The notes under the pieces are model-generated. The model saw only the letters and a list, made by a program, of their open reading frames with translations, was not told where the DNA came from and ran no database searches. From Crotalaria pallida (taxonomy: Eukaryota; Streptophyta; Magnoliopsida; Fabales; Fabaceae): a DNA stretch of 64,000 nt. The stretch's first letter is position 1. The number at the start of each line of letters is the position of its first letter. The translations under genes were made by a program, and so were the position numbers. This document shows positions 47,166 to 57,216 of this stretch, piece after piece. Where the stretch lies: assembly GCA_037953625.1 (NCBI GenBank), contig CM075649.1:101189290-101253289 (forward strand). The letters are read 5' to 3'.

Positions 47166-47871
47166 CTCTCTATCTCTTTTCAATATAATCTTCATACCTT
47201 AACATCAATTCTTTCAGGTTTCAACATGAACTCTTTAATAATCAATTCACTTAAAATATAAACCAAAATTCATTTCATTTCAACTTTAAAGAAGCTGGAA
47301 ATATGCTGAGCAAGTGTGTTGGAGGATTGGTTTATTTGTATTCAAAATAAATTATAACTGAAATCTTACTAAGTGCTTTCAAGAAAACTTATCCCCCCTC
47401 CCCCAATCCCAAATTAATCAACACCAAACATGCTAGGTCTAGGCAACGTGTTGACTTGGAGACTGCTTTTGCCATATCCAATCATTATGCTGTTTTAATT
47501 TTCAACGATGATAAATTGTATCTATTGGTGAGGGGTGCCATATTAAGAATCTTATCCTTTGCTTCTCCCATGGAGAATAGTTATTGTATTTTGAAGAAGG
47601 ATATATGCTTAATGCTTAAAAAACTAACATGCCTGTCAATTGTGTTGGGTCTTACTTGTAATATATGAGGTGTTCCAATGCAAATCAACGATGAAGTGTA
47701 AAAAAAATGAATTCAGATATATTCATGAATGTATAAAGAATAAATTTAAATGAACTTACAATTATTTATGTGCCGATAATAAATTATAGTTTGCTAAAAT
47801 ATTTCATTAAAATCTCTGTAATTTCAAAAACGGAAGTTATTTGAAATATAGATTGCAAAATTGTAAATACT

Positions 47872-47909
<38 letters not shown>

Positions 47910-48108
47910 ACTACTATTTTTTTTTAATTTGCATGCAAGTAAAATAAAATTCAAGTAGTTTATTCATTGTATCTTAATTAAATAATTAATCAATCACCAC
48001 CCCAAAATAGTTGGTCTTTGTTAGAGTGAACTACGCCCTTAATGTGGTTGCTCGTAGTTAAAGCGGTCTTTTTCTTCCCTTCCAAAAATATATGGGATAT
48101 TAAAGTGG
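47166..48108. other. Intergenic stretch with (TA)n microsatellite
   Basis: No recognisable gene. The 70-codon frame at 47456-47668 has no known motif and no extension. A (TA)n run with one interruption lies at about 47873-47908. Confidence 0.5.
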
Positions 48109-48123
48109 ATCGAAGGGAAGACT

Positions 48124-48318
48124 TTTTTTTTTGGGTTGCCTACTCGGTTCCCCAGGTACTACTATACCTAGGTATATCCGGATTCGACCTGGGTCGCATG
48201 CTTGGCTATGACAGGTGAGTCTCCCAGCATGAGTTTTCTGCATCCACAAGAAATCGAACTCGAGACATTGATTAAGCAAGACCGAGCCGCTTACCACTGG
48301 TCCCAACCCATGTCGGTA
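48124..48318 (-). mobile_element. SINE of a second family, with target duplication
   Basis: On the minus strand: box A-like AGTGGTAAGCGG, box B-like GAGTTCGATTTCT, body, and an A-rich tail (CCCAAAAAAAAAAAGT). It is flanked by ATCGAAGGGAAGACT (48109-48123) and ATCGAAGGGATGACT (48319-48333), a 15-bp duplication with one mismatch. It differs in sequence from the SINEs near the Helitrons. Confidence 0.85.
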
Positions 48319-48333
48319 ATCGAAGGGATGACT

Positions 48334-49040
48334 AACTATGTATTTGGATAATTCATTTTAAAATTTCACTGAAATCTTATTTTCTAATAAACTAAATTGA
48401 TTCAATTTTGGGTTTTAATATTTTTGTTTGATTGGGCAATCACTCATTAAATTAGAATTTCCAAGACCCTAGTCCATCAAATCTATGATATAAGCCCATA
48501 AACATATTTTGGCTTGGGTTGGGTTATTCCTAACCCAAAGGGTTTTAGGGTTTCTTAGCTAAACTCTTTACCCTCCCCTATATATTCTCTTATTCTATTG
48601 TTGCATGTCACAAAACCTAAAACAACACTGGTGGCGGCCACCTCTACCATTACCACAATACCACTTTTCAAAACCACGATACCTATCCACTAAACTAGTG
48701 GTTTTTTCCAAGTTAGTGAAGAATTGACATGTGACGGAGGCAACCATGATTGATGTTCCTATGTGATGTTAAAGGCGGTGTCGATGTGGACAAGGTTGAA
48801 GGTGGAGGTGACGAAGTTGTCACACAAAACGTAACAATAGATCTAGTGATGATGGTTTTGATACCTTTCTTTCTCTTGTATTGTGTTTTGAGATTTCAAA
48901 ATTTTCTTTCTAATCATATCTATCTAAGATCTATATTTTGATTAGGACTTTCAAGAGCTCCCTCGAAAATTGAATAATAGCTGCAGTATTTTGACTTCAC
49001 AGGTAAATCATCTTTTATTTCACTATCTAGAGAATCACTT

Positions 49041-49043
<3 letters not shown>
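48334..49043. other. Unassigned flank of the pararetrovirus
   Basis: Contains TTTTAGGGTTTC (telo-box-like) at about 48543 and CCTATATATTC at about 48578, which could be remains of a plant promoter, but no convincing coding exon follows. The frame at 48750-48941 is short and without a motif. Confidence 0.4.

Positions 49044-49085
<42 letters not shown>
49044..49085. repeat. (TA)n microsatellite at the viral junction
   Basis: About 20 TA units directly before the viral leader remnant and the movement-protein ATG at 49107. AT-dinucleotide tracts have been reported at junctions of some plant endogenous pararetroviruses. Confidence 0.9.
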
Positions 49086-49090
<5 letters not shown>

Positions 49091-49106
49091 CACTCACTAC
49101 TTCAAC

Positions 49107-50978
49107 ATGTTTCGCTCTCTCTCAACCCACCTCTCTTTCAAGTCCTCCCAACCATCTTCTTCGTCTCTCGCCGAGAATGAAGAAGACCAAACCTCTTCTA
49201 GAAACATTTTCAAAGAAGAAATCAAATTTCAAGATATAAATCAAGATTTTGACAATTGGGAAATTCCCAAAATTCCCACAAAAGACCTCTACAAACCCCA
49301 GGGACGATTCTTTCAGAGTTCTGATTACATCATAAGAACTGTTGAAAAGAATATCCCCATCAATCCAATCACCTCTAAAGATGAAGAGTTCCACCTTCTC
49401 TCCAATGAAACCTTGAGAAGTCACAAACAAAAATACCGTTACTTGCACATAGGTTGTGTCCAAGTTGCTATCAAGCCACTCACGAGAGAAGGCCTTAATG
49501 CTTCTGTACTCTTATGTTTAAGAGATAAGAGGCATAATCAATTTTCAGATTCTCTTCTGGGAACTGTAGAAACCAGCCTCGGACATGGTCCAATCTATTT
49601 TAATTGTTACCCCAATCTCACTGTTAGTCTTCAAGACAAAAATATCCTCAAAGTTTTAATCCTGAACCTTCATACCCATGGTCTAGACATGATATCTGGA
49701 TCCAACCCTATTGCCCTCATGTACAGAGTACAGTATAAGGTCATGAACTCTTGCAGTTCTATGGTTAGAAGATCAAGTAATCCTGGAGAAACGACCCTAT
49801 TCCTCACTGATATCTCAAAAGCAAATGTCACTGTCCCAAAAACCATTAGATGGGAAGATATTGTCTTACCCGAAGATTGGCATCTAGACAGAGCTGCACC
49901 AGCTCTGCCTAAAGAGACCCCTGAAATCCAGGAGATCCGACAATATGAAGATGGTAGAGTAAAATTAACCTTTAACAGAAGAAATTCCTTTAGTGTCGCC
50001 AGATCTGAAAGTTCAAGGGCTGGGGATCTCAGATCCCGTGCTACTGAGACAGCCTCTAGGAAATCTTTCTCAACAATATCCCAATCAACTATCCATCTCC
50101 AAGGCCTCGATACCTCCACTTCCATACCTTTACCCATATATCAAAAACGAGAAGAAGATCAAAAAACTATTCAGTCGCCAACATACTCCTCCATGAATGA
50201 TGAGTATGATGAGATTAATAATATTGAAAAAGTTTTTGTGATCAACAAAGAAATAATCAAAAAAGATTTCTACTCTGATGACAATGTCGCTCAAAGAAAC
50301 TGGTTTTTTACTCATTTTAGAGAAAAACGTAATCAAATCCAAAATGAGTTTTACAATTTTCTTGGAAGAGTTGAACAAAACATATATTTCTTTGATTGGT
50401 TCCAAGCTTATGCTATTGTGAATAAGATTGATTATCCTTTCAAAAGGCAATTGTCTTCAAAAGAAAAGGTTACAAATGTTATCAGTAGCTGGCAACTAAA
50501 AGATGACACCACTCTCCAGTCTGAATTACCTCCAAATAGGCAATACCAGCTCAACACTAAGACTGGAACTAGTCTAGCCATAGCTGCCCCATTCAAATCA
50601 AAAGATGAATCTGACCCAGTCAATCCTAAAGATATCAAAGATTTGATGGAACAATCCAACTACACCAATAAGTATCTTCAAACTTTAGGAGAAAATCTTA
50701 GTATTATCAGATCTAGGAAAGAAGAGGTATCCTCTTCTTTAGTCGAGACTAAGCCAACTGAAAAACCCTTCTTCAAACCTTTCAATCCTTCGAAAGATCT
50801 TAGAAAAAACCTACAATTCCTTAAAGCAAAAAATAAGGCTATAGTTTCCGATGAGTTAGCAGACAGCATCCGAAATTTGACCCATCTCGTTGCTCCCGAG
50901 ACACCCCAACCTTCCGATTCAAGTTCCATAAAGCCCTCTGATCCTAGAACCCCCCCCCCCCCTTTAAGGATCGCCTGA
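49107..50978 (+). CDS. Movement-protein part of the ORF1 polyprotein (arm 1)
   Basis: 623 codons from the first ATG after the TA tract. The 30K-type movement protein region is at about residues 110-230 (GCVQVAIKPL, NASVLLCLRDKRHNQF, GHGPIYFNCYPN, YRVQYKVM), the domain that lets plant viruses pass through plasmodesmata. The remainder (about 270-620) is hydrophilic, with an aromatic-rich block around residues 390-450 and a possible helical segment at 530-560. The frame ends 16 bases after a run of 13 C (50950-50962) in a proline stretch. The next coding frame is open directly from that run, so this is the N-terminal part of a longer polyprotein cut by a homopolymer length change. It is intact up to that point. 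Confidence 0.85.
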   Translation: MFRSLSTHLSFKSSQPSSSSLAENEEDQTSSRNIFKEEIKFQDINQDFDNWEIPKIPTKDLYKPQGRFFQSSDYIIRTVEKNIPINPITSKDEEFHLLSNETLRSHKQKYRYLHIGCVQVAIKPLTREGLNASVLLCLRDKRHNQFSDSLLGTVETSLGHGPIYFNCYPNLTVSLQDKNILKVLILNLHTHGLDMISGSNPIALMYRVQYKVMNSCSSMVRRSSNPGETTLFLTDISKANVTVPKTIRWEDIVLPEDWHLDRAAPALPKETPEIQEIRQYEDGRVKLTFNRRNSFSVARSESSRAGDLRSRATETASRKSFSTISQSTIHLQGLDTSTSIPLPIYQKREEDQKTIQSPTYSSMNDEYDEINNIEKVFVINKEIIKKDFYSDDNVAQRNWFFTHFREKRNQIQNEFYNFLGRVEQNIYFFDWFQAYAIVNKIDYPFKRQLSSKEKVTNVISSWQLKDDTTLQSELPPNRQYQLNTKTGTSLAIAAPFKSKDESDPVNPKDIKDLMEQSNYTNKYLQTLGENLSIIRSRKEEVSSSLVETKPTEKPFFKPFNPSKDLRKNLQFLKAKNKAIVSDELADSIRNLTHLVAPETPQPSDSSSIKPSDPRTPPPPLRIA

Positions 50979-51049
50979 TAAATGTTTTAGGAGAATGCAG
51001 TTCTCCTTATTCTTCTGAACCTGAATCAATAAGATCTGAGAAGTTAGGT

Positions 51050-53575
51050 TTGAACCCGCTCATGAGTCAATCTTTATCCTGGAAAAAACCTTCCAAGCTT
51101 TATTACCAACGTGCAACTGCCCCGGATTTACTTCTTGAGGAATCCGACATCCCCCTCAAAAGCTTTGATGCAAACCAATTATACATATGGAACATTGATG
51201 GTCAGAATGAGTATGGTATTATGCAGGTTATGCAATACATGTGCATGGCTGCTACTGCTTACCTAACCACCAGTGATATAGATGAAAAAGGGATCGTAAT
51301 GGCTTTAACAGCAGGATTCACTGGCCAATTAAAAGGATGGTGGGATTATGGTCTCACTGAAGACGAAAAGCATGCCATTTACAATGCTGTAAAAGTTGAT
51401 CCCCACCAATCTCCTATAACCAATAAAGGGGAACTAGTCCCCGATGCTGTCAACCAATTGATATTCACCATAGGAGCCAAATTTATTGGAGATCCTTCTA
51501 TTTGGAGAGATAGATCGGGAGAATTATTGTCAAACCTAAGATGTAAAACATTGTCAGACTTTAGGTGGTACAAGGATACCTTCCTTACACGAGTCTATAC
51601 CAGAGAAGATTGTGAACATCGCCTCTGGAAAGAAAAATTCTTAGCTGGTCTTCCAAAGTCTTTAGGAGACAGGGTTAGAGATAAAATTAGACATCAAAAT
51701 GGAGAAATCCCTTACGACAACCTTAGTTACGGACAATTAATTTCCTATGTCCAGAAAGTAGCTTTAAAAATTTGCCAAGATAGAAAACTCCAGAATGATT
51801 TAGCCAAAGAGAAAACTCTAACCAATAGAGAACTAGGAACCTTTTGTGAACAATTCGGTCTCCCTTGTTCTAGGAAAAAACCCAATTCCAACACCCACAA
51901 AGAGAAAGAAGATAAACATCCCTCTAAGTACAAACACCATAGGAGACCTAAAGCCAAACATAAAAATGAGCCTCATCATAAAAGGACAAATTATCCGCCC
52001 AGGCATAAGAAACCCGATCAACCCAAGAACCAAGGGAAATACTCCGGTTGTTACAATTGTGGCAAGCCTGGACATATTGCCAGATATTGTAGGCTCAAAA
52101 CCAAGATTAATTCCCTAAACTTAGAACAGTCTGTTATAGAACAACTTAATAACCTCATGGCTGAAAGCTCCGATGATGGTTATAACACCGAATCATCTGA
52201 AGATCTTAACCAGATCCAACATGATGATGCTGGAGATGACTCCGACTCCCCAAGCATTAATGTCATAACCAAAGACCATGAAAACCTGTTTTACGAAGCC
52301 ATCAATTCCATCCCTAACCAAGAAGAAAGGAAACTCTTCATAGAAAAACTTAGGTCTGTCAACACTAATAGCCACAAACAAGAAGTTCATAGCACCAAAT
52401 TTGATGTTACTGAAGCCTTTAAAAGGCTTGAGAACGAGTGGAAAAAACCCTCTACTATCCAAGACCTCCATACCGAAATAGCCAATCTTAAGAGAGAGGT
52501 TAGAGAATTAAAGAACCTCAACATTAGTGAAAGACTTGATCAATTAGAAAACCATCAAAATCTTCAAGATGTTATTATTGAACAGATAGGAGATGCCCAA
52601 ACCCCTGAGCACACTGATAATATAAAACCCTTTGCTGATGAAGACTTTTTGGCAATCATTGATCGCGTTACTATCCAAAAATTTTATATAAACATTGTTA
52701 TTAAAATTGCTGACTTCACTCTTGAAACTGTGGCGCTGTTCGACACAGGAGCAGATTCAAACTGCATTCAAGAAGGCTTAATCCCAACTAAATATTTTGA
52801 GAAAACCTCTGAGCAGCTTAGTACTGCTAGTGGATCCAAACTTAAAATCAATTTCAAACTTTCAAATGCTATTATCGATCACCAAGGTTTACGTGTTGAA
52901 ACCCCTTTTCTCCTTGTTAAAAATTTGAAAAATGAGGTCATTTTGGGTACGCCCTTTATTAGGTCACTCTTCCCCCTTCAAATCTCTAAAGAAGGTATCA
53001 CTACTGAATATTTGGGAAAACCAGTGATTTTCAATTTTATTCAGAAACCTCTTATTAAAAACATCAATCTCGTTAACCTTAAGCAAAAACAAATTAATTT
53101 TCTCAAAGAAGAAGTCTCATTTGAAAATGTAAATATCCAGCTCAATAATTCAGATGTTCTGAAAAGAATCCAATCTCTCCTTGATCATATCCACAATACT
53201 GTATGCTCTGATCTCCCTAATGCCTTCTGGGAACGAAAGAAGCATATTGTTGATCTCCCCTATGATAAAGACTTTAAAGAAAAGCTTATCCCTACCAAAG
53301 CCAGGCCTATCCAAATGAATGATCAAATGCTCCAAATCTGTCAAAAGGAGATTAATGACCTTCTACAGAAAGGACTTATCAGGAAAAGTAAGAGTCCTTG
53401 GTCTTGTGCAGCTTTTTATGTCAATAAACAAGCTGAGATTGAACGTGGAACACCCCGTCTAGTCATCAATTACAAGCCCCTTAATGATGTCCTCCAATGG
53501 ATTAGGTACCCTATCCCTAATAAAAAAAGACCTCCTTGGAAGATTACATTCTGCAAAAATCTTCTCCAAATTTGA
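51050..53575 (+). pseudogene. Capsid, zinc knuckle, protease and RT N-terminus of ORF1 (arm 1)
   Basis: The frame is open from the poly-C tract at about 50963; 51050 is only a TTG and the first ATG is 51062, so no separate start is likely. The capsid region spans about residues 20-330 (LKGWWDYGLT). It is followed by a lysine-rich stretch and the CCHC zinc knuckle CYNCGKPGHIARYC at residues 334-347. The retropepsin motif FDTGADSN is at about 564-571, with ILGTPF further on. The RT N-terminus begins near 720 (ARPIQMND, SPWSCAAFYV, RLVINYKPLN). The frame is lost at an A7 run (53522-53528), just before the conserved FSKFDLKSGF block, which lies in the +1 frame. The break is identical in the mirror copy. 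Confidence 0.88.
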
Positions 53576-54578
53576 CTTAAAATCTGGATTCTGGCAGATT
53601 CAGGTCAAAGAGAGCGACCGTTATAAAACTGCCTTCACCGTCCCTTTTGGCCAATATGAATGGAATGTTATGCCATTTGGTCTTAAAAATGCCCCATCTG
53701 AATTCCAGAATATTATGAATGAAATCTTCAATCCTTACTCACACTTCACCATAGTCTATATTGATGATGTTCTTATCTTTTCCCAATCTATAGAGCAGCA
53801 CTTCAAACATATCAATATTTTCGTTCATATTATAAAGAGAAGTGGCCTTGCTATTTCCAAACCCAAAATCCAACTCTTCCAAACTAAGATCCGTTTTCTG
53901 GGTCATGAAATTCATCTGGGAACCATTGTTCCTATTAAAAGAGCCATAGAGTTCGGCAATAAGTTCCCAAACCAGATCCTTGATAAGAATCAGCTGCAAA
54001 GATTTCTTGGCTGTCTAAATTATGTAGCTGACTTCATTCCCCAGTTAAGCAATACCATTAAACCACTCCATGAACGTCTAAAGAAGACCCCTCCTCCTTG
54101 GACAGATATCCACACCAATATTGTTAAAAGCCTTAAGGCTCAAATACGGGAACTTCCTTGTCTTTATCTTCCTAACCCCCAAGCCTTTAAAATTGTTGAG
54201 ACCGATGCCTCAGACATAGGTTATGGTGGCATTCTCAAACAGCAGGTTTCAGGAAAAGAACAGATTATTGCATTCGCATCTAAGCATTGGAATCCTGCAC
54301 AACAGAATTACTCAACTGTCAAAAAAGAAGTTTTATCAATTGTTTTATGCATTTCAAAATTTCAATCTGATTTACTCAACCAGAAATTCTTGGTTCGTGT
54401 AGATTGCAAATCTGCTAAAGAAATTTTACAAAAGGATGTAAAAAATTTGGCTTCTAAACAAATTTTTGCCAGATGGCAAGCTATTTTAAGTGTTTTTGAT
54501 TTTGACATTGAGTATCTCAAAGGCACTAATAATTCTCTCCCTGATTACCTTACACGTGAATACTTACAGGGAAACTAA
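53484..54578 (+). pseudogene. Reverse transcriptase catalytic part and RNase H of ORF1 (arm 1)
   Basis: Continues the polymerase in the +1 frame after the A7 run; residues before about 15 are out-of-frame readthrough and not part of the protein. FSKFDLKSGFWQIQV, then MPFGLKNAPSEFQ and the catalytic YIDDVLIF (residue 92 on) are intact. The thumb/connection (FLGHEIHLGTI, LQRFLGCLNYVADF) follows. RNase H begins near residue 238 (ETDASDIGYGG), with SKHWNPAQQNYSTVKKE and the closing LKGTNNSLPDYLTR. The enzyme would copy pregenomic RNA into DNA. Its own ATG at 53484 is in a different frame context and is not a credible start. Confidence 0.9.
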
Positions 54579-54594
54579 AACAGGGATTTCAAAA

Positions 54595-56046
54595 ATGTCG
54601 TCCTCCTCTCGAGGACGGGGTCGCCCCAGAGGTAAAAGGATCCAAGATCTTGTAGAAGTTCCACTCAGCCAACAACCAGGGTCATCTACCCTCCTTGGGT
54701 CTTCCACCCAACAAGGGTCATCAACCCTTCAAACCACTGAGTCATCAACTCAGTCTCCAAACAAACAACAAACCCAAACAGGAAAACAAACCAAATCAGA
54801 TTATGGATTCCCACTCCATACTTTAGAAGTCTTACTAGACCAAGGTCTAACTCATCTTCCAAAAAAGTCATGGGCTGAACAAGCCTCAGATGAAGATGAT
54901 ATGGACTTCACCAATTCCCCCCTATCCCTCATTGTTGATAGGATAAAAAATCAAGTTTATGAACCCACCAAAGTTCTTAAACCACAAACTAGTCTCCCAA
55001 AACAAGAGATACAAATTAGTGCCCCAAAACAAGAAATCCAAACAACCCATCAACCCCAAACATGCAAAGAACCAACAAAATACCACAGAAAGGGTAATTA
55101 TGTCCCTGTCATTCAGATGGAACCAGAATTTTGGGATGAAAATCCCAATAAAGTTCCCTCCCGAATCTTTCCCAAAGATTTTCAATTTCAGCCTTTATCC
55201 CTAAACAAAACTCAGAGGTTCTACGAATTTATTCTCGTAGACACTGACTCCATCTCCATAAAACACCATAAATCCACAACTGATAAGACACTGATAACCC
55301 ATTCCACATTCCAGATCCTTAAAGTATTAACCCCTTCTCAATTTGGGACCAATCTTAATAAAATACAAAAATTTTCTCAACCTTTTGATCCCGCAGGTTT
55401 TAATTATTGGGATTATGTTCAAGCCTGGACCAATGTGTTCTGGTTCCAGAATCAAACTTTCAGCCACTCTTGGTTAATTTATTTTAAAAGAAATATTAAT
55501 TATGTGTTTCCCCATTGGTTTATCCAGTGGTGGATTTTCTTTGGACCACCAAACGACATCCTTCCCCAACCTGTAAAAGAAGGATATCAACATTTCAAGT
55601 CTAGAATCAATTTAGAAGACAATCATATCCCAATCAGTCTCCACTTTTGCTCTAAGCTATCACTAGCATGGATCTTCCAGTGGAAATATATTTATCTCAC
55701 TAGCATGGGACTTCCCTCGTTACAGCGAGAAGCCTATCACAAATGGTGGGCCAACTTCGACTTTGCTCATGCCACCAAAGAAGGAGTTAATCTTTGGTTC
55801 AGCAGGAATCCAACCTTCCTCAAAGTAGCTGATCCAGAGACTTGTAAATTTCTTAATCAAAGGGCGAAAATCACAGCAGCTCTTGCCGCCTCAACCTCAA
55901 AAAATTCTCTAGAAGAAAATCTTCAAAACATCCTCAAATTGTTACAAGCAGACCAATCAGAAACCTCGAAAACAAAGCTCCCATCATCTGATGAGGAAGA
56001 AGAAAATGAAGATGATTGCTTTGCTGTCAACTTGGATGATGACTAG
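54595..56046 (+). CDS. Pararetrovirus ORF2 protein (arm 1), function unknown
   Basis: 483 codons from the ATG at 54595, 16 bases after the ORF1 stop; the longer upstream frame has no ATG. It opens with an arginine-rich SSRGRGRPRGKR, then a low-complexity S/T/Q stretch (about residues 20-70). A proline/lysine/glutamine linker leads to a well-ordered aromatic-rich domain (about 180-410, e.g. FYEFILVDTDS, FNYWDYVQAWTNVFWF, WFIQWWIFFGPPND, HKWWANFDFAHA). It ends in a helical segment and a very acidic tail (SSDEEEENEDD). Position and size match florendovirus ORF2, whose role is not established. Open and almost identical in both arms (one threonine/isoleucine difference). Confidence 0.85.
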   Translation: MSSSSRGRGRPRGKRIQDLVEVPLSQQPGSSTLLGSSTQQGSSTLQTTESSTQSPNKQQTQTGKQTKSDYGFPLHTLEVLLDQGLTHLPKKSWAEQASDEDDMDFTNSPLSLIVDRIKNQVYEPTKVLKPQTSLPKQEIQISAPKQEIQTTHQPQTCKEPTKYHRKGNYVPVIQMEPEFWDENPNKVPSRIFPKDFQFQPLSLNKTQRFYEFILVDTDSISIKHHKSTTDKTLITHSTFQILKVLTPSQFGTNLNKIQKFSQPFDPAGFNYWDYVQAWTNVFWFQNQTFSHSWLIYFKRNINYVFPHWFIQWWIFFGPPNDILPQPVKEGYQHFKSRINLEDNHIPISLHFCSKLSLAWIFQWKYIYLTSMGLPSLQREAYHKWWANFDFAHATKEGVNLWFSRNPTFLKVADPETCKFLNQRAKITAALAASTSKNSLEENLQNILKLLQADQSETSKTKLPSSDEEEENEDDCFAVNLDDD

Positions 56047-56199
56047 AATTTTCATTAAATTATTGTAAAATGCTGTTGTAATAGTTCCGATTTAATTATT
56101 GTAAAATACTGTTGTAATAGTTCCGGTGCACTTTCCCAAATAATTGTACACAGTGCAGGTCTTGCAACCGACACTGTTCAAACAGTAGGAAAACTAGTC

Positions 56200-56206
56200 T
56201 ATTTAA
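56200..56206 (+). promoter_or_regulatory. Pararetroviral promoter TATA box (arm 1)
   Basis: TATTTAA, followed about 30 bases later by CTCTCAATAGACACAC, a plausible start of the pregenomic RNA, then a GAGAGAGAGACTTTC leader. It lies 150 bp after ORF2, where caulimovirid promoters sit. It points towards the palindrome centre. Confidence 0.7.
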
Positions 56207-56428
56207 AGAGCATCTCAGCTCTCAATAGACACACAATTTTAGAGAGAGAGACTTTCAGAGAGAGTTTTGGAGAGATTCCAGCCTTTGAGATCTCGTAAGC
56301 TCCTCCTTTAGTTTCTGTCTTTCAATCTTTCAAATTTATGTTTATGTCTTTCAATCTTTTAATCATATAATATTTTCATATTCATGTTTTAGTTCTTGTT
56401 TACTTTCATTATCTCCACTTTCTCCCTC

Positions 56429-56612
56429 ACCAGTTCTTCCTTCACGGATTATGCCAGAAGGTTCTGGTCCCCCTTTTTAATTCTGTCTATTTTTAATTTT
56501 TTCCCCTTCTCCCTCACCAGATCATCCTTCGCGGTTATGCCAGAAGGTTCTGGTTCCTTTTAATTATTTATAGTTTCCAGATCTTCTTCACGGCTATGCT
56601 GGAAGGTTCTGG
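56429..56612 (+). repeat. Three tandem stem-loops in the viral leader (arm 1)
   Basis: Imperfect hairpins at 56429-56468, 56516-56554 and 56577-56612. Each has a 5' (AC)CAG-TC-TCTTC-type arm and a 3' GAAGGTTCTGGT arm around a loop containing CGG..TATGC. Arm pairing includes compensating changes in the third copy (TGCTGG for TGCCAG is in the loop side). Confidence 0.75.
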
Positions 56613-56710
56613 TCCTCTTTAATTTATTTATTATATCATTCATCTGCATCATCATCGCATATAGAATAGTCCTGCTATTCCCTACTTTCCTTTTCCGTTT
56701 TTAATCTTCC

Positions 56711-56720
56711 TCTCCCCCCT
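56711..56720. other. Centre of the inverted duplication (10-base spacer)
   Basis: TCTCCCCCCT lies between TTAATCTTCC and GGAAGATTAA. The arms pair for 12 bp, then arm 1 has an 8-base excess (around CCGTTTTT), and pairing resumes outward for more than 7.2 kb. Positions x in arm 1 map to 113423 - x in arm 2. Confidence 0.95.
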
Positions 56721-56810
56721 GGAAGATTAAAAGGAAAGTAGGGAATAGCAGGACTATTCTATATGCGATGATGATGCAGATGAATGATATAATAAATAAA
56801 TTAAAGAGGA

Positions 56811-56994
56811 CCAGAACCTTCCAGCATAGCCGTGAAGAAGATCTGGAAACTATAAATAATTAAAAGGAACCAGAACCTTCTGGCATAACCGCGAAGGATG
56901 ATCTGGTGAGGGAGAAGGGGAAAAAATTAAAAATAGACAGAATTAAAAAGGGGGACCAGAACCTTCTGGCATAATCCGTGAAGGAAGAACTGGT
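56811..56994 (-). repeat. Three tandem leader stem-loops (arm 2)
   Basis: Mirror of 56429-56612: hairpins at 56811-56846, 56869-56907 and 56955-56994 with the same sequence. Confidence 0.75.
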
Positions 56995-57216
56995 GAGGGA
57001 GAAAGTGGAGATAATGAAAGTAAACAAGAACTAAAACATGAATATGAAAATATTATATGATTAAAAGATTGAAAGACATAAACATAAATTTGAAAGATTG
57101 AAAGACAGAAACTAAAGGAGGAGCTTACGAGATCTCAAAGGCTGGAATCTCTCCAAAACTCTCTCTGAAAGTCTCTCTCTCTAAAATTGTGTGTCTATTG
57201 AGAGCTGAGATGCTCT

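Larger units (their letters stand above)
49086..56710 (+). mobile_element. Endogenous pararetrovirus (florendovirus-like), arm 1 of an inverted duplication
   Basis: About 7.6 kb. The gene order is movement protein, capsid with zinc knuckle, aspartic protease, reverse transcriptase, RNase H, then a second ORF, a promoter and a leader. There is no integrase, and the copy has no LTRs. A long ORF1 polyprotein plus a downstream ORF2 of unknown function matches the florendovirus layout within Caulimoviridae. The linear copy is opened inside the leader: its end lies at about 56700 and its start just before the movement-protein ATG. ORF1 is broken at a poly-C tract (50950-50962) and an A7 run (53522-53528), so this copy cannot make the full polyprotein by ordinary translation. 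Confidence 0.92.

Noticed and set aside
47456..47668. 70-codon ORF
   Set aside because: No motif, no homologous copy in the window and no splice context; treated as chance.
48540..48600. Host gene promoter (telo-box-like TTAGGGTTT and TATATATTC)
   Set aside because: No coding exon or start context follows; the virus begins 500 bp later. It could be chance in AT-rich DNA.
53484..53530. Independent start of an RT/RNase H protein at the ATG-ATG of 53484
   Set aside because: The residues before the A7 run are an out-of-frame reading of the upstream RT segment, so the ATG is incidental.
54490..54594. Longer N-terminus for ORF2
   Set aside because: The upstream frame has no ATG and overlaps the RNase H end in another frame; the first ATG at 54595 fits the usual spacing after ORF1.
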